Below are positions 1 through 7,966 of a stretch of DNA of 64,000 nucleotides, one piece after another; position 1 is the stretch's first letter; every line of letters starts with the position of its first letter. The stretch spans positions 62,001 through 126,000 of the forward strand of contig CALVLK010000001.1 in NCBI GenBank assembly GCA_944337235.1, written 5' to 3'. A program made the translations under genes and the position numbers. The notes under the pieces were generated by a model. It searched no databases and had not been told where the DNA came from. It worked only from the letters and a program-made list of their open reading frames with translations. This DNA is from an uncultured Clostridia bacterium. Its GTDB lineage: Bacteria; Bacillota; Clostridia; Christensenellales; Borkfalkiaceae.

Positions 1-950
1 ATGAAGGAAAAGAGCGCGACCACGACGACAAAGAACGTCGTGCATTTGATGCCGCCTGCCGTGGAAGCGGGCGCGCCGCCGATGAACATGAGCAGATCGC
101 AAAGCATCATAGAGCTGCTCTTCCATGTCGTGAAGTCTGCAACGCTGAACCCGCAGGTGCGCGCCATGGCGCTCATGAACATCGCCTCGCCAAAGGTGAT
201 ATTCCCCCATTCCGAGAAGAAGAAACCAAGGCCGCCGCCAAAGAGCAGGATGGGCGTTATGGTGAGCACGATCTTGCTGTGCGCGGTCAGCCTGCGCAGG
301 CGGCGCACCGTGATGACTTCGTTGATGACGATCGTACCGAGGCCGCCGAGGACAGTCATTGTGGCCGTGCTCAAAAGCAGCAACCAGTTTTCGGAATAAT
401 CGATGAGGCTGTTTGCCCCGAACAGGTCAAATCCCGCATTGTTGAAGGCAGAGACCGACTGAAAGAGCGAGAAGAATACAAGATCAGCGCCGCTGTAATC
501 GTTGCGCAGCGCGATCATGTTGAGGATGAAGCCGATGCACTCTATGATCGCCGTGATGAGCAGGACCCTGCCCAGGAAGCTGCGTACTTTCAGCCGCTGC
601 GAGCCCATATTTTCTTCGATGAGAAACTTGTCGGAGAGGCCGAGTTTGATCCCGAATAGTGTAAATGCCGACGTCATGACGGTGACAAAGCCAAGGCCGC
701 CGATCTGAACGAGCAGCATGATGACAAACTGCCCGAATCGTGTAAAGGTATCGATGAGCACGACGGAGGAAAGCCCTGTGATGCAGACGGCGCTTGTCGT
801 CACAAAGAGCGAGTCGACGAATGCGATCCCGTTCGTGGTCGAGATGGGCAGCATGAGCACCAGGCATCCGATGAGGATGATGGCAAGGTAGCCCAGCAGC
901 ATATACAGATAGGGAAATTTCAGCTTGAAGTTTTTATTGTTATGTTTCAT
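1..950 (-). CDS. ktrB: KtrB/TrkH-family potassium channel subunit, 3' end outside window
   Basis: Membrane-embedded, ion-conducting subunit of a Ktr/Trk potassium uptake system. I translated the minus strand from the ATG at 948-950: about 316 residues are present and the frame runs off position 1, so the C-terminus is missing. Visible motifs are the first selectivity loop TTSAVCITGLS near residue 45, the second SAFNNAGFDLFG, the third ARTCGFS, and GGAPASTAGGIK, typical of the repeated M1-P-M2 units of this family. Hydrophobic segments alternate throughout. The start lies 3 bases after the stop of the upstream GTPase, so it is the last visible gene of the aminopeptidase-GTPase operon. The Shine-Dalgarno is weak, which suggests translational coupling. 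A KtrA partner is not in the window. KtrB is favoured over TrkH by the Firmicute setting, not by a decisive motif. Confidence 0.88.
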   Translation of the reverse strand, partial: MKHNNKNFKLKFPYLYMLLGYLAIILIGCLVLMLPISTTNGIAFVDSLFVTTSAVCITGLSSVVLIDTFTRFGQFVIMLLVQIGGLGFVTVMTSAFTLFGIKLGLSDKFLIEENMGSQRLKVRSFLGRVLLITAIIECIGFILNMIALRNDYSGADLVFFSLFQSVSAFNNAGFDLFGANSLIDYSENWLLLLSTATMTVLGGLGTIVINEVITVRRLRRLTAHSKIVLTITPILLFGGGLGFFFSEWGNITFGEAMFMSAMARTCGFSVADFTTWKSSSMMLCDLLMFIGGAPASTAGGIKCTTFFVVVVALFSF

Positions 951-953
951 GGA

Positions 954-1898
954 TCAATAGAAGGTGGCAAGCTCCTGCTCGGGCGGCTGTGCCGGCACGA
1001 TCGCCGCAGCTTTGAGCACAGGGCCGTTCTGCCCGTACAGCTTATGATATTCTATGTCGATACGCCCTGTCACCTGCACCCAGTCGCGCGTCTTGAAGGG
1101 CACGGAGCCCTGATGCAGCACCACGATGCCGCCGTAGGCGATATCCGCCTCGCAACAGGTCATGATATGTCTGCCGACCACGATCGTGCCTTGTTTGAGC
1201 TTGCGGTCGGTTGCGACCATGCCCTTGAAGGAGACGACCTTGCCGTCGTATTTCTGCATATCCTCCATGAGATCGCGGTAGAAGATGGCGTAGTCGCGGT
1301 CCTTGATGGATACGACGTCCGCCTCTAGATCATAGGGCAGCGGGTCGACGATCTCGTCATATACCGCTCTGCCGTCTGCGTACTCATATACGATCTCCGG
1401 GCGGCGGGAGATGCCGCGTACGATCTTATGAAACTCCATCTGATCGTCGCCATCGCGGAAGCGGTTGAACACCACCATGTCGGCATACTGCACCTTATCG
1501 AAGACGAGCTGCCGCATGTTGCGATTGTAGCTGAGGAAGGTCGTCGCATCGAAGAAGGCCATCACCTGTGCGATCATCCAGCCGTCGGGCATGGCGTCGA
1601 AGAACTGCCCCAGCTCGAGCATGCCGTTGTATTCGACCACGACGCGCTCTGCACGGTATTCGCGCGCAAGCGCCGTCAGCCGCTCGTTCGTCATTTCGGC
1701 GGGATCGAGGGTGCGCACGCAGAAATTTTTTACGGCAAAATGGGAAGAGTCATATTCCTCTTCCCCTTCTTCCAACACCAGGAGCATCGTGCGTTCCCCC
1801 GAGTCAAAACGCGGGTCCGCCATCGTCTCCTGGATAAATTTTGTCTTGCCCGACTCCAAAAAGCCGAGAAACAGATATACGGGAATTTCCGTCTGCAT
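954..1898 (-). CDS. CobW/G3E-family GTPase fused to a YcgQ/DUF1980-like C-terminal domain
   Basis: The N-terminus (IPVYLFLGFLESGKTKFIQE) carries a G3E-type P-loop, GFLESGKT, at about residues 11-18, as in CobW/HypB/UreG metallochaperone GTPases. The CxCC metal motif of the neighbouring GTPase is absent. From about residue 205 the protein changes character: YDGKVVSFKGMV, then VVGRHIMTCCEADIAYGG and DWVQVTGRI, resembling the C-terminal OB-like domain of YcgQ (TIGR03943/DUF1980), a family usually paired with a permease and often under zinc control. The ATG at 1898 follows the upstream stop by 2 bases, with GAGGAG upstream; a TTG two codons earlier is possible. Function as a GTP-dependent metal-transfer protein is inferred. 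The domain fusion itself is visible in one uninterrupted frame. Confidence 0.75.
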   Translation of the reverse strand: MQTEIPVYLFLGFLESGKTKFIQETMADPRFDSGERTMLLVLEEGEEEYDSSHFAVKNFCVRTLDPAEMTNERLTALAREYRAERVVVEYNGMLELGQFFDAMPDGWMIAQVMAFFDATTFLSYNRNMRQLVFDKVQYADMVVFNRFRDGDDQMEFHKIVRGISRRPEIVYEYADGRAVYDEIVDPLPYDLEADVVSIKDRDYAIFYRDLMEDMQKYDGKVVSFKGMVATDRKLKQGTIVVGRHIMTCCEADIAYGGIVVLHQGSVPFKTRDWVQVTGRIDIEYHKLYGQNGPVLKAAAIVPAQPPEQELATFY

Positions 1899-1900
1899 GG

Positions 1901-3028
1901 TCAAAGTTTGAACAACTCCTCAAGTTTATCTTCGCGAAGCGCACATCCGATCACGCACAGCCTTCCCGTGACGAGCGCACTGCCCGTGCGGATGTCCGCC
2001 TCGCCAGGGACGTAGTCGAAATGATACCAGACGTCTCCGCCGTCGACGATCCCCTTTGCGCGCAGGATCTGCCCGTATGCACCCGTGTCAAACGCATTGA
2101 GCGCATTGCGCAGCGCTTCCTCCGTGAATACCTTTGTAGTCTCCCTGCCCCAGCTCTGGAACACCTCGTCGGCATGATGATGGTGATGATGCTCATGCTC
2201 ATGCTCATGTTCATGTTCGTGCTCATGTTCATGTTCGTGCTCATGTTCGTGCTCGTGCTCATGTTCGTGTTCGTGCTCATGTTCATGTTCGTGCTCATGT
2301 TCATGTTCGTGCTCATGTTCATGTTCGTGCTCATGTTCGTGCTCATGTTCGTGCTCGTGCGCATGTTCGTGCTCGTGCGCATGTTCGTGCTCGTGTTCAT
2401 GACGGGCGGCGGTCTCAATGGCGAGCTGTTCCAATTCCGCGGTGAGCGAATTTTTCTGCTCCATGGCGGCGAGGATCTCCTTCCCGGAGATGCGATCCCA
2501 GTCGGTCGTGATGATGGTCGCCTTGGAGTGCTCCTTCAAGAGAGCAAGCGCCTCCTCCGTCTTTGCGCCCGTGTGCGAGAGGATGATGCAGCTTGCATGC
2601 TCGACCTGATCGAGGAAGAATTCCCCGAAGTTTTTCAGATACATCTTGCACTTTTTCGCGTCTACGACGACGGAAAAGGCATTCAGCTGCGCGCCGCTGA
2701 CGCCCGCCTGCTCCACGGCGCGGATGATGTCGGAAAGTTTGCCGACGCCCGAGGGCTCGATGACGATGCGGTCGGGCGAAAATTTTGCCGCGACCTCGCG
2801 CAGTGCCTTGGCAAAGTCGCCGACGAGCGAACAGCAGATGCAGCCCGAATTCATTTCGGTGATCTCGATGCCGCTCTCCTGCAAAAAGCCGCCGTCCACG
2901 CCGATCTCGCCGAACTCATTTTCGATGAGCACGACCTTTTCGCCGACGTAAGCCTCTGCAAGAAGCTTCTTGATGAGCGTCGTCTTGCCGGCGCCCAAAA
3001 ATCCGGAAATAATATCGATTTTTATCAT
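1901..3028 (-). CDS. CobW/COG0523-family GTPase with 76-residue His/Glu metal-binding tract
   Basis: A 375-residue G3E GTPase of the zinc metallochaperone type (relatives: YciC, YeiR, ZNG1). It has the P-loop GFLGAGKTT near residue 9, the ENEFGEIGVDG switch segment, the family-defining GCICC metal site near residue 62 and the EPSG motif. Residues 210-285 are almost pure alternating His-Glu: 35 HE/HA dipeptides followed by six histidines, 41 His in all. A CobW C-terminal domain follows (TGAYGQILRAKG, WYHFDYVPG). Such His-rich inserts are known in COG0523 proteins and are thought to buffer or deliver zinc, but this one is very long. It sits between an M29 metallo-aminopeptidase and a second G3E GTPase, so a role in metal supply fits. 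No Zur box was recognised upstream. AGAGG precedes the ATG. Confidence 0.9.
   Translation of the reverse strand: MIKIDIISGFLGAGKTTLIKKLLAEAYVGEKVVLIENEFGEIGVDGGFLQESGIEITEMNSGCICCSLVGDFAKALREVAAKFSPDRIVIEPSGVGKLSDIIRAVEQAGVSGAQLNAFSVVVDAKKCKMYLKNFGEFFLDQVEHASCIILSHTGAKTEEALALLKEHSKATIITTDWDRISGKEILAAMEQKNSLTAELEQLAIETAARHEHEHEHAHEHEHAHEHEHEHEHEHEHEHEHEHEHEHEHEHEHEHEHEHEHEHEHEHEHEHEHEHEHEHEHHHHHHADEVFQSWGRETTKVFTEEALRNALNAFDTGAYGQILRAKGIVDGGDVWYHFDYVPGEADIRTGSALVTGRLCVIGCALREDKLEELFKL
2174..2401 (-). repeat. 6-bp minisatellite encoding (His-Glu)n
   Basis: There are 35 tandem hexamers of the form CTC/TTC plus ATG/GTG (plus strand) at 2192-2401, followed by six His codons at 2174-2191. Glu is coded by GAG or GAA and His by CAC or CAT, so the units vary synonymously. 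An 18-bp higher-order unit (CTCATGTTCATGTTCGTG) recurs several times. Two units read GCG and give Ala. The tract stays in frame inside a CobW GTPase and is likely to expand or contract by replication slippage. Confidence 0.97.
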
Positions 3029-3064
3029 TTATTTGCCTCTTTGCGCCAAATCGGCGCTATGTTG

Positions 3065-4291
3065 TCAGATTGCCCAGTTCCCATCCCTGAAGATCTGTAC
3101 GCGCTCTCCGTTTTTGCGGATGCCGACGATGTTGAGATCTTTGGAGCCGATCATGAAGTCTACATGGATAATGCTGTCGTTGACGCCCTCTGCGATCAGC
3201 TCCTCCTGGCTCATATTTTCAAAGTCGTTTACGCATTCATTGAATCCCCTGCCCAATGCCAGGTGGCAGCTTGCATTCTCGTCGAAGAGGGTATTGTAGA
3301 AGATGAAGCCCATGTTGTTGATGGGGGAATCGTATGCGATGAGGGCGCACTCGCCGAGACGGCATGCGTTTTCGTCCATCGCGATCATCTTTTCGAGCAG
3401 TTCCTGGTTCTTTTCGGCGTGCACCTCAACGACCTTTCCGCCTTCAAAGCGCACCGAGAAATTTTCGATCAGCTGCCCCTGGTAGGAGAGCGGTTTGGTC
3501 GCGTAGACGATGCCCTCTGCCTCCCCCGCCTTGGGCGAGGTAAAGATCTCCTCCGAAGGGATATTGGGGTTGTAGTAGTTGCCCTGGATCGTCTCCTCTC
3601 CGCCGCCCTTGAACACGCTCTTGTCCATGAGACCGACGCGAAGGTTGGTTCCGTTGGAGGAGGAATATTCGAGCGCCGTCAGGCCGAGGCGATTGAGTTT
3701 GTCGCAGTAGGTGGCAAGCGCGTCGTTATGGCGCGCCCACTCGCGCACGGGATCGGCGCCGTCGGCATGCGAGGCGGCGAGGATGGCGTCCCAAAGGCGT
3801 TCGACCGCCGTGTTGACCATGAGATCGGGGAACACCTTCTTTGCCCACGCCTTTGAGGGAACGGCGGCAATACACCACTGATATTTGTTGTCCATTGCGT
3901 CGCGGAAGGGCTTGAACACCTTCGCACGCGCCGCCGAGACGGCCGCGTACTTCTCCTGATCGATGCCCTTGAGCCCGTCGGGATCTTCGGAGAGGATATA
4001 GAGCATGGCGGGGAGCTGCTCCTGCATATACTCGCGCTTTGCGATCTCCCATTTCTCAACGGAGGCAAGCCGCTCCGTTGCGGCATATTTATAGTGCGCC
4101 TGTGCAAGGGGCTGATGGCTCCATTCCACCGTGACAAGCCCCGCGCCCGCGCGATAGAGCTCCTCCACCGTCATTTCGACAAATTCCGGCTGATCGAGCT
4201 GCGCATAGACGATGACCCACTGCCCCTTTTTGACGTTGATGCCCGTTCTGGCGAGCAATTTCGCATATCTTCTCATCTGTAACTTATTCAT
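3065..4291 (-). CDS. M29-family metallo-aminopeptidase (AmpS/PepS type)
   Basis: Predicted cytoplasmic, metal-dependent aminopeptidase that removes N-terminal residues from peptides. It is 408 residues, the normal length for AmpS/aminopeptidase T. Family segments include YAQLDQPEFVEM near the N-terminus, NGTNLRVGL, the GNYYNPNIPSEEIFTSPKAG block whose Glu residues help bind the dinuclear metal centre, ENFSVRFEGGKVVEV, LGECALIA and the C-terminal IHVDFMIGSKDLNIVG block. The ATG at 4291 has GGAGG upstream. It is first in a minus-strand operon with two CobW GTPases and ktrB, behind a consensus promoter at 4339-4367. The link between a cobalt/zinc aminopeptidase and metal-handling GTPases is inference from position. 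Confidence 0.92.
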   Translation of the reverse strand: MNKLQMRRYAKLLARTGINVKKGQWVIVYAQLDQPEFVEMTVEELYRAGAGLVTVEWSHQPLAQAHYKYAATERLASVEKWEIAKREYMQEQLPAMLYILSEDPDGLKGIDQEKYAAVSAARAKVFKPFRDAMDNKYQWCIAAVPSKAWAKKVFPDLMVNTAVERLWDAILAASHADGADPVREWARHNDALATYCDKLNRLGLTALEYSSSNGTNLRVGLMDKSVFKGGGEETIQGNYYNPNIPSEEIFTSPKAGEAEGIVYATKPLSYQGQLIENFSVRFEGGKVVEVHAEKNQELLEKMIAMDENACRLGECALIAYDSPINNMGFIFYNTLFDENASCHLALGRGFNECVNDFENMSQEELIAEGVNDSIIHVDFMIGSKDLNIVGIRKNGERVQIFRDGNWAI

Positions 4292-4338
4292 GGCGTTCCT
4301 CCGTTTTTTGATGAAAAATCACATCGATTGTCTGCAAT

Positions 4339-4367
4339 ATTATAGCGCAAGCACATTTTTTCGTCAA
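4339..4367 (-). promoter_or_regulatory. Sigma-A promoter of the aminopeptidase-GTPase-ktrB operon
   Basis: On the minus strand TTGACG and TATAAT are separated by exactly 17 bases, about 45 bases upstream of the aminopeptidase ATG. No other promoter was seen before ktrB. Confidence 0.85.
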
Positions 4368-4420
4368 CTGTTTGCAGGCGGAAAGAGCAAAAACGCGGCA
4401 ATGCTGCCGCGCGTTGCAAA

Positions 4421-4942
4421 TTATGTCAGATAGAGAACGACCTCGCCCTGCTCGAGCGTCTTCTTCATGTCGATGACCCGCTGGTTGGATGAGCCGCGAA
4501 AACGCAGCCGGATATCCTTGAGCTTTTCGACAAATCGTCCGTCGACCAGCACATCGATGAGCGAGAGAAATTCCCCCGTCGTCGGAAGGTTGACCTCCGG
4601 CTCGAGCATGCCGCCGTTTCCGTAGGTATAGCCCGTAAAACACCAGATATTTTTTTGAGGATAGCGCTCTTTGACCCTGTGCAGAAAGGGAAGCAGCGCG
4701 CGTTGATTTTCCGGCTCCATGGGATCCCCGCCCAAGAGTGTGAGCCCCGCGATATAGTACGGTTCGAGTTTTTCGAGCACAAGCTTCTGCGCATCTTCGT
4801 CGAAGGGCTTTCCGTAATTGAAATCCCATGCGATGGCGTTGAAGCAGTTTTTACAGTGCCTTCTGCATCCCGAAACGAAGAGCGACACGCGCACGCCCTC
4901 GCCGTTGGCGATGTCCGTTGTCTTGAGCTCGGCATAGTTCAT
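4421..4942 (-). CDS. nrdG: Anaerobic ribonucleotide reductase activating enzyme
   Basis: Radical-SAM activase that makes the glycyl radical on NrdD using S-adenosylmethionine and a [4Fe-4S] cluster. It is 173 residues, as usual for NrdG. The cluster motif CxxxCxxC is seen as GCRRHCKNCF around residues 25-34, followed by the glycine-rich SAM-contact segment LTLLGGDPMEP and the later TGYTY and VDGRF blocks. It starts 18 bases after the nrdD stop and clearly belongs to the same transcript. The gene is followed by the promoter of the next operon, and no clear terminator was found in the 54 bases between them. Confidence 0.96.
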   Translation of the reverse strand: MNYAELKTTDIANGEGVRVSLFVSGCRRHCKNCFNAIAWDFNYGKPFDEDAQKLVLEKLEPYYIAGLTLLGGDPMEPENQRALLPFLHRVKERYPQKNIWCFTGYTYGNGGMLEPEVNLPTTGEFLSLIDVLVDGRFVEKLKDIRLRFRGSSNQRVIDMKKTLEQGEVVLYLT

Positions 4943-4960
4943 GCCATTCCCCTCCCGAAA

Positions 4961-7132
4961 TTACAGGTGCAGGACGCGGTCCTTGATCTCCTGCGTGCGC
5001 CCCTGATTCCAGAACTGCGTGCCGATGTAGCCGCAGGTCCTGCGCGCGACATTCATCTTGTTCTGATCGCGGTTGTGGCAGTGCGGGCACTCCCACAGAA
5101 GTTTTCCGTCCTCCTCGACGATCTGGATCTCTCCGTCATAGCCGCATACCTGGCAATAATCGCTCTTGGTGTTCAGCTCTGCATACATGATGTTGTCGTA
5201 GATGTACTGCATTACGGCGAGCACGGCGGGGATGTTGTTCTGCATATTCGGCACCTCGACATAGGAGATGGCGCCGCCCGGAGAGAGCTGCTGGAAGTCG
5301 CTCTCGAATTTGAGCTTTGTGAATGCGTCGATCTGTTCGGTCACATGCACGTGGTAGCTGTTCGTGATATAATTTTTATCCGTGACGCCGGGGATGATGC
5401 CGAAGCGCTTTTGCAGGCACTTGGCGAATTTGTACGTCGTGCTTTCGAGCGGCGTTCCGTACAGCGAGAAGTCGATATTCTCCTTTGCTTTCCACTCTTT
5501 GCACTTGTCGTTCATGTGCTGCATCACGGAGAGCGCAAAGGGCTTTGCCTCGGGATCGGTATGCGATTTGCCCGTCATATACTTGACGCATTCATACAGC
5601 CCGGCATAGCCGAGGGAGATGGTGGAGTATCCCCCATAGAGCAATTTATCGATGGTCTCGCCCTTCTTCAGGCGGGCGAGCGCGCCGTACTGCCAGAGGA
5701 TGGGCGCCGCGTCGGAGAGCGTGCCCTTCAGGCGGTTGTGGCGATACATCAGCGCACGGTAGCACAGCTCCAGGCGCTCGTCAAAGATGTCCCAGAATTT
5801 TTTCTCGTCTCCGCCCGAGGAGAGTGCCACGTCGACCAGGTTGATCGTGACGACGCCCTGATTGAACCTGCCGTAATATTTCGGCTTGCCGTTCTCGTCG
5901 ACATAGGGTGTCAGGAAGCTTCTGCAGCCCATGCAGGTATAGCAGTGCCCCTCGCCGTTCTTGTCGATCTTGTATTCGAGCATCTTCTTTTCGGAGATAT
6001 AGTCGGGCACCATGCGCTTGGCCGTGCATTTTGCGGCGAGTTCGGTCAGATACCAATATTTGCTCCCCTCGCGGATGTTGTCCTCTTCCAGGACATAGAT
6101 AAGTTTGGGGAATGCGGGCGTCACCCATACGCCGGATTCGTTTTTGACGCCCTGGATGCGCTGTTTGAGCGTCTCTTCGATGATGAGCGCAAGATCGGCA
6201 CGCTCCGCTTCGCTTCTTGCCTCGCCAAGGTACATAAAGACGGTCACAAAGGGCGCCTGCCCGTTGGTGGTGAGCAGCGTGACGACCTGATACTGAATGG
6301 TCTGGATCCCCTTTTTGATCTCGTCGCGCAATCTCTTTTCGGCGATCGCCGCGATCTGCGCCTCGTCCGATACGCCGACGGAGGCAAATTCTTCGGCGAC
6401 GTCCTTTCTGATCTTTTGCCTGCTGATGTCGACAAAGGGCGCAAGATGCGTCAGCGAGATGCTCTGCCCGCCGTACTGGTTGGACGCGACCTGCGCGATG
6501 ATCTGCGTTGCGATGTTGCACGCCGTCGAGAAGGAGTGCGGCTTCTCGATAAAGGTTCCCGAGATGACGGTGCCGTTCTGCAGCATATCCTCGAGGTTGA
6601 CGAGGTCGCAGTTGTGCATGTGCTGCGCAAAGTAGTCGGCGTCATGGAAGTGAATGAGCCCCTCGTCGTGCGCCGCGACGATATCGGGCGGCAGCAGGAT
6701 ACGGCGCGTTAAGTCCTTGCTCACTTCCCCCGCCATGTAGTCGCGCTGCACCGAATTGACGGTGGGGTTCTTGTTGGAATTTTCCTGCTTGACCTCTTCG
6801 TTGTTGCATTCAATGAGCGTGAGGATTTGCGCATCCGTCGTGTTGGCCCTTCTCACGAGCGTACGCGTATAACGGTAGGTGATGTATTTGCGCGCGACCG
6901 CAAACGCCTTCTGATCCATGATCTGGTTTTCGACAAAGTCCTGGATCTCTTCGACGTGCACGGAGCGGTTGAGGTCGTTGGCGTGCGCCGTGACCTTGTC
7001 GGCGATGAGCTTGATCTGTGCTTCGCTCAGACGATTTTCATCGCTGACCTCATTGTTCGCCTTCTTGACGGCGTTGATGATCTTTTCGACGTCAAAAGAG
7101 ACCTCTGTTCCGTTTCGTTTGATGATTTTCAT
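4961..7132 (-). CDS. nrdD: Class III (anaerobic) ribonucleoside-triphosphate reductase
   Basis: Oxygen-sensitive glycyl-radical enzyme reducing ribonucleotides for DNA synthesis without oxygen. It is 723 residues. Domains: an N-terminal ATP-cone (KIIKRNGTEVSFDVEKI) for allosteric control, the ten-stranded barrel with active-site cysteines around CYTCMGCRSFLTP, a C-terminal zinc ribbon (CQVCGYDG and CPHCHNRD) and the glycyl-radical loop RTCGYIG near the C-terminus. I chose the ATG at 7132, preceded by AAGGGGG, because the 35 residues upstream of it lie over the promoter and match nothing in the family. It is followed by nrdG. The promoter at 7196-7224 and the dyad at 7169-7192 suggest tight control. 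Confidence 0.97.
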   Translation of the reverse strand: MKIIKRNGTEVSFDVEKIINAVKKANNEVSDENRLSEAQIKLIADKVTAHANDLNRSVHVEEIQDFVENQIMDQKAFAVARKYITYRYTRTLVRRANTTDAQILTLIECNNEEVKQENSNKNPTVNSVQRDYMAGEVSKDLTRRILLPPDIVAAHDEGLIHFHDADYFAQHMHNCDLVNLEDMLQNGTVISGTFIEKPHSFSTACNIATQIIAQVASNQYGGQSISLTHLAPFVDISRQKIRKDVAEEFASVGVSDEAQIAAIAEKRLRDEIKKGIQTIQYQVVTLLTTNGQAPFVTVFMYLGEARSEAERADLALIIEETLKQRIQGVKNESGVWVTPAFPKLIYVLEEDNIREGSKYWYLTELAAKCTAKRMVPDYISEKKMLEYKIDKNGEGHCYTCMGCRSFLTPYVDENGKPKYYGRFNQGVVTINLVDVALSSGGDEKKFWDIFDERLELCYRALMYRHNRLKGTLSDAAPILWQYGALARLKKGETIDKLLYGGYSTISLGYAGLYECVKYMTGKSHTDPEAKPFALSVMQHMNDKCKEWKAKENIDFSLYGTPLESTTYKFAKCLQKRFGIIPGVTDKNYITNSYHVHVTEQIDAFTKLKFESDFQQLSPGGAISYVEVPNMQNNIPAVLAVMQYIYDNIMYAELNTKSDYCQVCGYDGEIQIVEEDGKLLWECPHCHNRDQNKMNVARRTCGYIGTQFWNQGRTQEIKDRVLHL

Positions 7133-7168
7133 AGGTTGAACCCCCTTGTCGTTATCATGGTATCGCTG

Positions 7169-7192
7169 ATCTGCTCCCGATCGGGAACAGAT
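7169..7192 (-). promoter_or_regulatory. Near-perfect 24-bp dyad over the nrdD transcription start
   Basis: The arms ATCTGTTCCCGA and TCGGGAGCAGAT match at 11 of 12 positions and abut the -10 box, so the dyad covers the expected start site and early leader. It could be a repressor operator or, as RNA, a hairpin with one G-U pair. It is not the GAAC-N4-GTTC SOS box. Confidence 0.65.
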
Positions 7193-7195
7193 AAC

Positions 7196-7224
7196 AGTAT
7201 ATACCATATTTTGTGTCCTGTCAA
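7196..7224 (-). promoter_or_regulatory. Sigma-A promoter of nrdDG
   Basis: TTGACA, 17 bases, TATACT on the minus strand. The spacer contains ACACAAAATATGGTAT, a degenerate resemblance to an NrdR box (ACAC-AT-rich-GTGT). The promoter is firm; the NrdR reading is weak because the right half is poor and no second box is seen. Confidence 0.85.
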
Positions 7225-7246
7225 GGGTTTCATGCAAGATTTAGAT

Positions 7247-7283
7247 AAAAAATTTTTCCGACCACAAGATGTTGTGGTCGGAA
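7247..7283 (-). terminator. Rho-independent terminator after the HD-hydrolase gene
   Basis: A stem of about 11 bp (arms TCCGACCACAA and TTGTGGTCGGA, loop of 4) is followed on the minus strand by AAAAATTTTTT. It closes the sugar kinase-HD hydrolase transcript just before the nrdD promoter. Confidence 0.92.
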
Positions 7284-7298
7284 AGGAATTTTGAAAAC

Positions 7299-7964
7299 TC
7301 AAACGAGACTTGTTCCGTTGATAATGAGCGAAAATTTACATCCGAGATATTCCGCTGCGCGGCGGCAAAGCTGCATTCTGCCGAAATAGATTTCGAAGTA
7401 GTCCATGACCGAACAGATCTGCGTGTCGATGTGAATGTTCAGCGTGACGGTCATGCTGTCCTTGTCCGTTTCGAGCGTCGAGCGCTCGGCAGCCAGATTG
7501 ACGCGATCGTGGATGTTGGCGTTGAGTACGTTATCGATGGGGTTGCGCACGCGGCTTTTGTGTACGTCCGCCTTATCGGCCAAAATAAGCGCCGCACAGA
7601 CATCGGATACGGGAAGTCCGAATTGTTCATCGTGGTTGCCGATTGCCGCCATGACCTGTGCGGCGTCGTGATAGCTCATGCCCAGCCTGGTCAGGATGCG
7701 GTATGCCATAACGGCGCCGCTCATGGCGTGATCCTGCCGATTGATGCAGTTTCCGATGTCATGCAGGTATCCTGCGATCTCGGCCAGATTGACCTGCGTT
7801 TCATCTCTGCCGAGCGTCCGCAGCACCATGCCCGCCCAACGGCTTACGATCCCGCTGTGGCGGCGCGTGTGTTCGGTATAGCCGAGCGCCTCGATCGTAT
7901 GTGCCGTCATATCCATGATCGCGGCGACCTCTGCGTCGTTTTTTATGGTGGCGAGATCAAGCAT
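7299..7964 (-). CDS. HD-domain phosphohydrolase
   Basis: 221 residues with an HD superfamily core: RRHSG near residue 35 (first His), GYLHDIGN (the HD pair) near residue 67, IGNHDE near residue 109 and ADKADVHKSR near residue 130 supplying the last Asp. The family binds divalent metals and hydrolyses phosphomonoesters or cyclic nucleotides; the substrate cannot be told from sequence. The last 70 residues (VTLNIHIDTQICSVMDYFEIYFGR) form a small separate domain with no recognised signature. It starts 2 bases after the stop of the PfkB kinase gene and is followed by a strong terminator, so the two form a bicistronic unit. Confidence 0.8.
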   Translation of the reverse strand: MLDLATIKNDAEVAAIMDMTAHTIEALGYTEHTRRHSGIVSRWAGMVLRTLGRDETQVNLAEIAGYLHDIGNCINRQDHAMSGAVMAYRILTRLGMSYHDAAQVMAAIGNHDEQFGLPVSDVCAALILADKADVHKSRVRNPIDNVLNANIHDRVNLAAERSTLETDKDSMTVTLNIHIDTQICSVMDYFEIYFGRMQLCRRAAEYLGCKFSLIINGTSLV

Positions 7965-7966
7965 GA

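Noticed and set aside
2174..2401. CRISPR-like tandem repeat
   Set aside because: Units are 6 bp, contiguous, without spacers, and lie in frame in a CobW gene.
1841..3856. 671-aa plus-strand open frame rich in Met, Phe, Leu and Val
   Set aside because: It is the antisense of the CobW genes and the His/Glu repeat; low complexity, no ribosome site, no family motif.
7169..7192. LexA/SOS box at nrdD
   Set aside because: Half sites are GTTC...GAAC, the reverse of the GAAC-N4-GTTC box.
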